This document shows positions 1 through 5,160 of a stretch of DNA of 9,289 bases, one piece after another. The stretch is from Acidobacteria bacterium UBA6911. Its GTDB lineage: Bacteria; Acidobacteriota; UBA6911. Both the position numbers and the translations under genes were made by a program. Each line of letters begins with the position of its first letter. Positions within the stretch are counted from its first letter, which is position 1. The stretch covers positions 25,865 through 35,153 of the forward strand of contig DKBB01000258.1 in the NCBI GenBank assembly GCA_002451015.1, written 5' to 3'. The notes beneath the pieces are model-generated. The model was not told where the DNA came from. It made no database searches and worked only from the letters and a program-made list of their open reading frames with translations.

Positions 1-147
1 TTTGATTTTCGTGGAGACTGGGGCTCAATGTTCCCGAAAGGAATTAAAAGAACGAAGGAGGTTTTTTTGAAGCATCTATTACCCGTTCTCTTGCTCGCTG
101 CCATTCTGTTGCTGCTTCCGGCTTGTCGCGTAGAACCTGAAGCTTAG
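1..147 (+). CDS. C-terminal end of an upstream membrane-protein gene, or a 26-residue lipoprotein
   Basis: The frame is open from the left edge to the TAG at 145-147 (48 codons), so it may be the tail of a gene that begins outside the window and ends in one transmembrane helix. The alternative is a very small lipoprotein starting at TTG 67. An AAGGAGG ribosome site at 55-61 stands 5 nt before this TTG, and the product MKHLLPVLLLAAILLLLPAC plus RVEPEA has a lysine-led hydrophobic segment and a lipobox (LPAC), leaving a mature peptide of only seven residues. An ATG at 28 would give 39 residues. The AAGGAGG could be chance, since AAG GAG G encodes Lys-Glu-Val in the same frame. The glycosyltransferase follows after 33 nt on the same strand, so co-transcription is likely. 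I do not recognise the protein. That the frame is translated is likely; which start is used is open. Confidence 0.45.
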   Translation, partial: FDFRGDWGSMFPKGIKRTKEVFLKHLLPVLLLAAILLLLPACRVEPEA

Positions 148-154
148 GAGGAAC

Positions 155-184
155 ATGCGTTCCATACCGGGAGTCCCAGAATGA
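155..184 (+). other. Nine-codon upstream ORF overlapping the glycosyltransferase start
   Basis: ATG at 155 follows a full AGGAGG at 146-151 by only 3 nt and encodes MRSIPGVPE. Its TGA stop (182-184) overlaps the glycosyltransferase ATG as ATGA (181-184), the classic arrangement for translational coupling. The AGGAGG itself overlaps the stop codon of the preceding frame. The glycosyltransferase also has its own GGGAG (169-173) at 7 nt, so coupling is not required. The 3-nt spacing is short, and the mini-ORF could be accidental. Confidence 0.25.
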
Positions 185-1470
185 AAATCGGGATGCAGAC
201 CTGGGGGACGGAAGGAGATATCAGACCTTTCATCGCCCTTGGCGGAGAACTGCGGAAGGCCGGTCATGAGGTCACCCTGGAAGTTTCATATTTCAACAGG
301 ATGGATTTTAAATCATTCGAGAAAAGCCTTGGATTCCGGGTAGTCGATCATGCAATTCCTGTATATGAACCCGATTTCATGAAGAGACTGGGAAAGGCAT
401 TGATCGGGAAACGAAATGTCCTGAAACAACTGCAAATGGTTCTGTCTTATTTCCTGGAGCCGGTAATCGAAGACCTCCTGGTTGCTGCGAAAGGGCTGTG
501 TCGGGAGAATGAAATACTCGTTCGCCACGCCATGGTTTATCCGGCTGCAATCGCAGCCGAAAAGATGAACCTCCCCTGTGTTTCCGTGTTTCCAACACTG
601 GCACCGGTTCCATCAACATACCTATCTCCCCTCAGTAAAAATCTTGGCGGATATGTAAATTCTCTTATGTGGAAACTCGCCGACCGGTTTCTCAACCGGT
701 ATTTCCGCTCTCCCATCGATATAATGCGGAATCGGGAAGGACTTTTGCCTGTGAAGAGCGTCCTTCAGGATTCCTGGTTTTCCGATTACCTGACGCTGAT
801 TACCGTCAGCCCCGCGCTGTTTCCCCCTCGACCGGACTGGAAAGACGATTTTCATGTCTGCGGCTTTTGCAACCTACCGGAACAGAACGAAGCTGTTCCG
901 ATGCCCGACAGCCTTGAGAAATTCCTGAATTCCGGTCCCCGTCCGGTTTTTATGACTTTCGGGAGTGTCATGGGAGTGGATCCGTATCCCGGGGACGTTA
1001 CCCGATTGATGGTCGATGCCGCCGGGATTGCAGGCTGCCGGGCCATCATTCAATCCAGATGGGATTTGATAAAAGATATTCCGGAGCATCCAAATATATT
1101 CCGGATTACCGAAGTATCCCACCAGCAGGTTTTCCCCCGATGTGCGGCGGTCGTCCACGCAGGAGGCGCGGGAACCACCCAGACTGTCATTCGGGCCGGC
1201 CGGCCGTCTGTCATCGTGGCACACGCCAATGACCAGTCTTCTTGGGGCATATTGTTGAAGCAATTGGGAATATCTCCAGGGCCGCTCTGCCGGAGAACCG
1301 TAACGGCTGAAAAACTCGCCCGGTCGATCCGGTCGGTTCTCGACTCTCGGGAAATGATGGCAAGGGTCCGCGAAATCGGCAATAAAATGAGCCATGAGAA
1401 CGGACGGAAAAGGGCCGTCGCATTGATCGAAGAAAGATACAAAAAAACATCGGGTTCCTGTCGGAGATAG
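181..1470 (+). CDS. UGT-fold (GT1/MGT-type) glycosyltransferase
   Basis: This 429-residue protein is a GT-B glycosyltransferase of the group that includes sterol 3-beta-glucosyltransferases and antibiotic glycosyltransferases (GT family 28 N-terminal domain followed by a UDPGT-like C-terminal domain). It should move a sugar from a nucleotide-sugar donor to a lipid or small-molecule acceptor at the cytoplasmic face. Visible signatures are the N-terminal glycine-rich loop GTEGDIRPF (residues 9-17), followed by a helix and GHEVTLEV, the inter-domain strand VFMTFGSVMG (256-265), and the donor-binding motif HAGGAGTT (326-333) with the downstream HANDQSSWG (348-356), where Asp351-Gln352 are the usual sugar-contacting pair. 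Length fits the family. ATG 181 is chosen because no in-frame start lies between it and the stop at 145, and GGGAG at 169-173 is well placed. No signal peptide. The acceptor cannot be predicted from the sequence. Confidence 0.93.
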   Translation: MKIGMQTWGTEGDIRPFIALGGELRKAGHEVTLEVSYFNRMDFKSFEKSLGFRVVDHAIPVYEPDFMKRLGKALIGKRNVLKQLQMVLSYFLEPVIEDLLVAAKGLCRENEILVRHAMVYPAAIAAEKMNLPCVSVFPTLAPVPSTYLSPLSKNLGGYVNSLMWKLADRFLNRYFRSPIDIMRNREGLLPVKSVLQDSWFSDYLTLITVSPALFPPRPDWKDDFHVCGFCNLPEQNEAVPMPDSLEKFLNSGPRPVFMTFGSVMGVDPYPGDVTRLMVDAAGIAGCRAIIQSRWDLIKDIPEHPNIFRITEVSHQQVFPRCAAVVHAGGAGTTQTVIRAGRPSVIVAHANDQSSWGILLKQLGISPGPLCRRTVTAEKLARSIRSVLDSREMMARVREIGNKMSHENGRKRAVALIEERYKKTSGSCRR

Positions 1471-1555
1471 GATAAAATCCAGCTTCTGAATACGCGAACC
1501 GGGTATTGCGTCTGATATATGCAAGAAGGACCGTAATAATTTGTGGAGAAAAGAA

Positions 1556-2005
1556 ATGTTTCAGCCATTATCAAAAAGACATATCGTCGTCTGTTTACTC
1601 ATGGGTACTGTTCTTTTTCTTATGGGAAGTCCGGTAGTTCGGGCCGAGTCCGCCTCAGCAGCCATTCAGACGGACACTTTGGCCGAAGTATATCCGAAAG
1701 AGATCTCGGTCAGGCAGGCGGCTTCCAAAAAAATGAAGGGGGCGTACATTCTGGATGTAAGAGAATTGCACGAATTTGTTCAGGGCCATATTCCCGGAGC
1801 CATAATGATCCCCCTTGGTAATTTGAGCCAGAGAGTCCACGAGCTGCCGGCGGACAAGGAAATTGTCATCGTGTGTCTTTCGGGCGGCCGAAGCCTGGTC
1901 GGACTGGATATCATCCGGAAAGCCGGATACAACAAATCCTCTAGCCTGGCGGGGGGGATGAACGCCTGGAAAACGGCGGGGTATCCGACCGTCACCGGAC
2001 GGTAG
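1556..2005 (+). CDS. Exported single-domain rhodanese-like sulfurtransferase
   Basis: This 149-residue protein consists of a signal peptide and one rhodanese domain. Residues 1-30 carry a basic start (SKRH), a hydrophobic core and a likely signal peptidase I site after VRA30. The domain has the CH2A-like segment ILDVRELHEFVQGHIPGA (65-82) with Asp67, the active-site loop CLSGGRS (107-113) with candidate nucleophile Cys107 and Arg112, and the closing motif LAGGMNAW (131-138). Such proteins carry a cysteine persulfide or act as thiol and sulfane-sulfur handling proteins, here in the periplasm. A TTG at 1541 is possible, but ATG 1556 has GGAG at 1544-1547 with 8 nt spacing and gives the better signal peptide. 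It lies 85 nt after the glycosyltransferase on the same strand, with no clear terminator between them. The physiological sulfur donor is unknown. Confidence 0.9.
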   Translation: MFQPLSKRHIVVCLLMGTVLFLMGSPVVRAESASAAIQTDTLAEVYPKEISVRQAASKKMKGAYILDVRELHEFVQGHIPGAIMIPLGNLSQRVHELPADKEIVIVCLSGGRSLVGLDIIRKAGYNKSSSLAGGMNAWKTAGYPTVTGR

Positions 2006-2096
2006 AGGATTCACTTATTCCATCCAACACCCTTTTCTGTGCCGGGCGCAGCTATGCTTCCGGTTCCACGCTTTAGGATATTACCATCCACATTCC

Positions 2097-2111
2097 CCGG
2101 ATCTCATCCGG
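2097..2111 (+). terminator. Weak terminator-like hairpin after the rhodanese gene
   Basis: A perfect 6-bp stem (CCGGAT/ATCCGG) with a 3-nt loop, 92 nt after the rhodanese stop, followed by a pyrimidine-rich but not poly-U tail (CTTTCCCTCT). The short stem and mixed tail make intrinsic termination uncertain. Confidence 0.2.
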
Positions 2112-2304
2112 CTTTCCCTCTGTCCCTTGCAGTAGGTGTTTCAAGTTTTCAATCCACATGGTGGTACCGTTCTTCCGGCGAAGACGGGGTTCCAATACCG
2201 GATGATCCATGTCGTAAGGGACCGGATGGCGTTTGGCGATGTGCTCGCGGTCCTCGGAGTGTATGTTGTCTCTCCCTCATCCCTTGATTTTTATTTTTTT
2301 AATC

Positions 2305-2338
2305 CGTCGGGGCATTCTGTTTTCATCTTTACCCGACG
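2305..2338. repeat. Inverted repeat bracketing the exonuclease promoter -35 element
   Basis: CGTCGGG (2305-2311) and CCCGACG (2332-2338) form a perfect 7-bp inverted repeat around a 20-nt centre that contains the -35 hexamer. The arms are about 27 bp apart centre to centre. This is compatible with a repressor site, but it is a single instance and could be chance. Confidence 0.3.
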
Positions 2339-2349
2339 TGTCTTATAAT
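2320..2349 (+). promoter_or_regulatory. Sigma-70-type promoter candidate for the exonuclease gene
   Basis: A perfect -10 hexamer TATAAT (2344-2349) is preceded after 18 nt by TTTTCA (2320-2325, 4 of 6 to TTGACA). Transcription would start near 2356 and give a leader of about 50 nt before ATG 2407. A perfect 7-bp inverted repeat flanks the -35 element (see the entry at 2305-2338). Confidence 0.5.
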
Positions 2350-2406
2350 CTCTGCAAAAGTAACAGGAACTTGCCTGACGGATGTAACGGGCATTCAGGG
2401 GATATG

Positions 2407-2979
2407 ATGTACACTGTGATGGATTGTGAGACAACGGGACTGCCTCGAAACTGGAAAGCTCCAATTTCCGATCTCGATAATTGGCCGCGAATGATTCAGA
2501 TTGCATGGGCCAGGCTGGATCAGGAGTTCCATCCCATTGAATCCAGGGCTTTCCTTATACGGCCCGAGGGATTTGCTATCCCGCATGAAGCCCAACGTGT
2601 CCATGGCATTACCACCGAGCGTGCTATGGCTGAGGGAAAGCCGCTTGGTACGGCCCTCTCGGAATTTGCGGATGCCGTTGGGCAATCCAAGGTTATCGTG
2701 GCTCACAACCTGCGTTTCGACGAAAGCGTTATTTCCGCAGAATACATCCGCTTGAATCGTGTTCCGCCTTTTGGAGATAAAAAACGAATCTGTACGATGG
2801 TCGAGACAGCGGCACTCTGCCGTCTCCCGGGTCAGTATGGCTTTAAATGGCCTTCGCTGTCCGAGCTGCACCATTTTTTATTCGGGACCGGTTTTGAGGA
2901 AGCCCATGACGCAGGTGCCGATGTTGCCGCCTGCGCGGATTGTTTCATCGAACTCAAGCGCCGGCACGTTTTCAATTAA
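2407..2979 (+). CDS. DEDDh-family 3'-5' exonuclease (DnaQ-like)
   Basis: This 190-residue, single-domain protein has all five DEDDh catalytic residues in order. ExoI is MDCETTGL (residues 5-12, Asp6 and Glu8), ExoII is AHNLRFDESVI (99-109, Asp105), and ExoIII is HDAGADVAA (167-175, His167 and Asp172). These two-metal nucleases remove nucleotides from DNA or RNA 3' ends; relatives are the epsilon proofreading subunit of DNA polymerase III and stand-alone exonucleases. The protein has only the nuclease domain, with no BRCT, helicase or polymerase part and no clear beta-clamp motif, so repair or RNA-processing roles are both possible. AGGGG at 2397-2401 is best placed for ATG 2407, although ATG 2404 is directly adjacent. 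The frame extends upstream to 2233, but that part does not resemble the family. It is convergent with the methyltransferase gene at 3160. Confidence 0.9.
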   Translation: MYTVMDCETTGLPRNWKAPISDLDNWPRMIQIAWARLDQEFHPIESRAFLIRPEGFAIPHEAQRVHGITTERAMAEGKPLGTALSEFADAVGQSKVIVAHNLRFDESVISAEYIRLNRVPPFGDKKRICTMVETAALCRLPGQYGFKWPSLSELHHFLFGTGFEEAHDAGADVAACADCFIELKRRHVFN

Positions 2980-3042
2980 ACGGCACTTTATTCTTCCAGG
3001 AACCTCCGGCCAGGATGGTTTTCAAGTTTTAATGAAAGTTCT

Positions 3043-3072
3043 GCTGCTGCGGCACCCTGGGGCCGAAGCTGC
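3043..3072. terminator. GC-rich hairpin between convergent genes
   Basis: GCTGCGGC (3046-3053) pairs with GCCGAAGC (3062-3069) with one mismatch, extended by GC/GC at 3043-3044 and 3071-3072, and an inner CCC/GGG. It lies 64 nt after the exonuclease stop. There is no U-tract on either strand, so it is at best a factor-dependent stop or RNA 3' end protector for the two convergent transcripts. Confidence 0.3.
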
Positions 3073-3086
3073 CTGCTCGGGCGTGG

Positions 3087-3134
3087 AATACAGGTGGAAC
3101 GCTGGTTTCCGATATTACCGTAATCCCCTGTATT
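3087..3134. other. Branched stem structure between convergent genes
   Basis: A perfect 8-bp outer stem AATACAGG (3087-3094)/CCTGTATT (3127-3134) encloses two small inner stems: GGAA/TTCC with loop, and ATTAC-C-GTAAT (probably ATTA, loop CCG, TAAT). The whole could fold as a three-way junction on either strand. It ends 25 nt before the methyltransferase stop codon read from the other side. No U-tract follows. Its role is unknown; a bidirectional transcript end is the simplest guess. Confidence 0.35.
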
Positions 3135-3159
3135 AATTAGGCTTCCCAGAGATTGAAGC

Positions 3160-3834
3160 TTATTTTCCTTCAAATACGAGGAAGTACTGATAGGGAAGGA
3201 ACGTGTGCTCTTCCGCCAGTTTGAGCCCGCTCTTTTCCATCTGGTCCACCACGTCGCTCCGGGCCATTTTCATGGCCGGAGGCGGACCTACAGGCAGAGG
3301 CTTCTTGTAATAATCGACGATGATGATTTGGCCTCCGGGCCGGAGCATCGTTTTCAGTAGCGCGATGTAGCGGGATTGATTCGGAATGTGGTGCCATGTA
3401 TTGCAGACAAAGAAGCGGTCGATCGACTTCTCCGCGAGCAGGGGATCCTCCGGCGTCGAAAGGACTGTTGTGACATTTGCAATCTTCATGTCCCGAATTC
3501 GCCGGTTCATATGAATGATCATGTCGGGATTGATATCGACGGCATAAACACGCCCTATTGCGCCGACATGATCAGCGAACCTTAAAGCGAAGTATCCGGA
3601 TCCCGCTCCGATATCGGCTATGGTCTCTCCCGAGCGAATATCCATGGCGGCAATCACTTCGTCCGGTTTCTGTTCGATGTCACGCTGAGGATTTTCCAGC
3701 ATTGCAATGTATGCTTTCGGATCCTGATGCATTTTCTCGATTTCATCCCGGGTGGGATTGTGACCGTCGGTCTGGGCTGAGGCCAGGGCCGGAAGCAGCA
3801 GTAAAAGGATGGTCGGTTTGATTTTCATGATCAT
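3160..3834 (-). CDS. Exported class I SAM-dependent methyltransferase
   Basis: This 224-residue protein has an N-terminal signal peptide (MIMKIKPTILLLLLPALASA, cleavage likely after Ala20) followed by a Rossmann-fold methyltransferase domain. Motif I is IADIGAGSGYFALRFA (72-87), the acidic end of strand 2 is AVDINP (98-103, Asp100, expected to contact the SAM ribose), and post-motif III is LRPGGQIIIVDY (164-175). The segment NPQRDIEQKPDEVI (48-61) and the ending LPYQYFLVFEG are typical of a known family of such exported enzymes. It would act in the periplasm or on the membrane, where SAM is not normally available, so the substrate and even catalysis are uncertain. AGGA 5 nt before ATG 3834 supports that start; a second ATG lies at 3828. 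It has its own promoter region, which shares blocks with that of the TonB receptor gene. Confidence 0.88.
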   Translation of the reverse strand: MIMKIKPTILLLLLPALASAQTDGHNPTRDEIEKMHQDPKAYIAMLENPQRDIEQKPDEVIAAMDIRSGETIADIGAGSGYFALRFADHVGAIGRVYAVDINPDMIIHMNRRIRDMKIANVTTVLSTPEDPLLAEKSIDRFFVCNTWHHIPNQSRYIALLKTMLRPGGQIIIVDYYKKPLPVGPPPAMKMARSDVVDQMEKSGLKLAEEHTFLPYQYFLVFEGK

Positions 3835-3928
3835 TAGATTCCTGTTATTTGATGGTTATTTAAATTAATATTATGGAAGTATTAGATTATCAGATTCTTT
3901 GCCGGTTCGATATGACTGGTATGGACAT

Positions 3929-3945
3929 TCCGTTTAGATGAAAAT
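3929..3945 (-). promoter_or_regulatory. Leader box shared with the TonB receptor leader
   Basis: On the plus strand TCCGTTTAGATGAAAAT. The receptor leader has TCCTTTTAATGAAAAT at 8943-8958 (one mismatch, one gap). It lies about 95-110 nt before the start codon here and about 100-115 nt there, and 62 versus 67 nt from the promoter-repeat block. Function unknown; it may be an RNA or protein binding element in the leader. Confidence 0.35.
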
Positions 3946-3997
3946 TCCGCATAGCGAAACTTCGTGGAATATGCATTCAACTTGCGTTCCATGATAT

Positions 3998-4041
3998 TAA
4001 TAAAATATTACAATAAATAACAAAATATTACTAGAAATCAA
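3998..4041 (-). promoter_or_regulatory. Promoter with 10-bp-phased direct repeats upstream of the exported methyltransferase
   Basis: Reading the minus strand, TTGATT (4041-4036) and ATTTAT (4018-4013), 17 nt apart, are -35/-10 candidates. They are weak on their own but occupy the same places as TTGACA and AATTAT in the receptor promoter. On the plus strand, hexamers TAATAA (3998), TTACAA (4008), TAACAA (4018) and TTACTA (4028) recur exactly every 10 bp. The core 4007-4031 matches 9025-9047 upstream of the TonB gene with one mismatch and a 2-nt gap. Tandem hexamers one helical turn apart are the usual target form of OmpR/PhoB-type response regulators. That assignment is an inference. Confidence 0.5.
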
Positions 4042-4052
4042 GAATTACTACA

Positions 4053-4061
4053 TGTTATACT
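4053..4061 (+). promoter_or_regulatory. Extended -10 promoter candidate in front of a structured intergenic element
   Basis: TGTTATACT fits the extended -10 form TGnTATAAT with one mismatch. No convincing -35 is seen, as is usual for extended -10 promoters. A transcript would begin near 4068 on the plus strand and immediately contain the nested hairpin at 4084-4130, then run antisense to the 3' end of the methyltransferase gene at 4161. Confidence 0.35.
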
Positions 4062-4064
4062 TTT

Positions 4065-4130
4065 GTCCTCTAGCCATTGGACTGCGGAGGGCCGGCAGAG
4101 GTAATCTCTGGACGACTCCGGCCTTTCCGC
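4065..4130. ncRNA. Nested hairpin element; possible small RNA or transcript end
   Basis: GCGGA (4084-4088) plus GGCCGG (4090-4095) pair with CCGGCC (4118-4123) plus TCCGC (4126-4130), separated by a G opposite TT. Inside, CAGAG-GTAAT-CTCTG (4096-4110) forms a second perfect hairpin. A smaller GTCC/GGAC stem (4065-4082) precedes it. The element lies 30 nt beyond the stop codon of the minus-strand methyltransferase and so could mark the end of that operon, but no U-tract follows on either strand. With the plus-strand extended -10 element it could instead be a small RNA. A tRNA was considered and excluded. Confidence 0.35.
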
Positions 4131-4160
4131 AACACCAAACAAACTAAAAACTGCTGTATG

Positions 4161-5015
4161 TCACGCCTGCCCGGTTCTCCGGCCTGTATTCCAGTATACC
4201 AGTGCGGAGCGCATTCCCCTGGGCCAAACATACCTGCCGTTTTGAAGTGTTAAATGCCGCCCAAGCAGATCCGCAAGATAATTGTCGTATTCGCTTGTTT
4301 CCGAAAGGTGCAACCGGCGTTTTGCTTCCGAGAAGGCTTCTTCCATGTTTCTGCTGGTCCAGGGATCCCACAAACCGGTATCGTCCATAAGGACGTTCGG
4401 GAAAATTCCCAACTGCAAAAGTGCATTTAACGCCACCTGAAAATCCGGACTGTCGTAGGGTTGTCCCCAGATATGCTGCGATGCGATACTCAATAGATCT
4501 TCAGGCGTAGGGGCGCGCATTATGAGCACGCACACGTGACGGGAGACAGCTTCCATACTTCGTACGAACATCTCGAAATCAAGAAATCCGTACATGGCGT
4601 GGGAGCATAATATCAGGTCATATTTTTCCACCCGACCCTCGGGCCATTCCGATTCGATTATCTCTACATTTCGTATGCCGGCCTCAGCCAGGTTCCGGCG
4701 CATGATTCTTGTCATGGCCGGCGATGGTTCTACAACAGTAACATGGCGACAATACTGCGCCATAAGGCAAGCCCAGGCTCCTGTGCCCCCCCCGATGTCG
4801 AGGACTGTCCATTCAGGGTTCGATCGCAGTTGTGTCTTTATGAAGTTGCGGTTGGAATCCGGATTCTCCCAACGCTTTTTTACCTGGTTGTCGAAGTGAA
4901 TCGCCCGCCTTCGCCAGACGGCATCGCTGTCTTTTTCCCCGGCCGTTTTAAAGACCGTTTCCTGCACTTCGGCGAGTTCCCTCCACAGAGCAAGCCAGTC
5001 GGTAGCTTTCTGCAT
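4161..5015 (-). CDS. Cytoplasmic class I SAM-dependent methyltransferase
   Basis: This 284-residue enzyme has no signal peptide. A charged helical N-terminus (1-66, with WRRRAIHFDNQVKKRW at 34-49) precedes the Rossmann core. Motif I is VLDIGGGTGAWACLMA (71-86), Glu96 in VVEPSP ends strand 2 and should bind the SAM ribose, and YDLILCSHAMYGFLDFEMFV (132-151) is the motif IV region. The C-terminal third (about 170-284) is rich in tryptophan and tyrosine and probably forms the substrate pocket. Proteins of this form are often found beside TonB receptors and metal-complex ABC transporters in anaerobes, which fits its place as last gene after the receptor and the heme lipoprotein (gap of 145 nt). 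GGAGG stands 7 nt before ATG 5015, within a small hairpin. The substrate is unknown; a small molecule, perhaps the ligand imported by the receptor, is an inference. Confidence 0.85.
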   Translation of the reverse strand: MQKATDWLALWRELAEVQETVFKTAGEKDSDAVWRRRAIHFDNQVKKRWENPDSNRNFIKTQLRSNPEWTVLDIGGGTGAWACLMAQYCRHVTVVEPSPAMTRIMRRNLAEAGIRNVEIIESEWPEGRVEKYDLILCSHAMYGFLDFEMFVRSMEAVSRHVCVLIMRAPTPEDLLSIASQHIWGQPYDSPDFQVALNALLQLGIFPNVLMDDTGLWDPWTSRNMEEAFSEAKRRLHLSETSEYDNYLADLLGRHLTLQNGRYVWPRGMRSALVYWNTGRRTGQA

Positions 5016-5020
5016 ATCTT

Positions 5021-5034
5021 AGCCTCCACAGGCT
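5021..5034 (-). promoter_or_regulatory. Hairpin overlapping the ribosome site of the cytoplasmic methyltransferase gene
   Basis: On the minus strand AGCCT-GTGG-AGGCT forms a perfect 5-bp stem with a 4-nt loop. The ribosome site GGAGG (plus 5023-5027) lies in the loop and 3' arm, 7 nt before ATG. Pairing would partly hide it and could lower or regulate translation of the distal gene in the operon. The stem is short and no alternative partner was found. Confidence 0.35.
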
Positions 5035-5160
5035 GCACGCAATAAAGCTTTTCCGGCATCTCTAAAAGGCTTATCCCGCCTCAGGCATAGAAGCGGCGAG
5101 TCTCTTTGAGAAATGCGAATTAAGACCGATGCTACACTAAAAGAGGGTTTCAATGAAGGT

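Larger units (their letters stand above)
2006..2406 (+). other. 400-nt non-coding gap between the rhodanese and exonuclease genes
   Basis: The short open frames here lack ribosome sites and recognisable products. The stretch holds a small perfect hairpin, CCGGAT-CTC-ATCCGG (2097-2111), followed by CTTTCCCTCT. This could end the rhodanese transcript, but it lacks a true U-tract. A T-rich tract (2287-2300) and the promoter candidate for the exonuclease (2320-2349) follow. Nothing else is evident. Confidence 0.6.

Noticed and set aside
1487..1510. AATAC/GTATT inverted repeat after the glycosyltransferase.
   Set aside because: A 5-bp AT-rich stem with a 9-nt loop and no U-tract is too weak to call a terminator.
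874..1574. Long minus-strand frames opposite the glycosyltransferase.
   Set aside because: They are antisense shadows of a gene with clear family motifs and have no start signals or recognisable domains.
2039..2348. Open frames in the gap before the exonuclease, including a 5' extension of its frame to 2233.
   Set aside because: No ribosome sites, no family-like sequence, and the frame extension would run over the promoter candidate; the family start is at the MYTVMDCETTG segment.
4065..4140. tRNA-like arm: on the minus strand GTCC-AATGGCTAGA-GGAC resembles a D-arm, and CACC lies near the other end on the plus strand.
   Set aside because: No anticodon stem, no T-loop (TTCGA-like) and no matching 7-bp acceptor stem at the right spacing on either strand.
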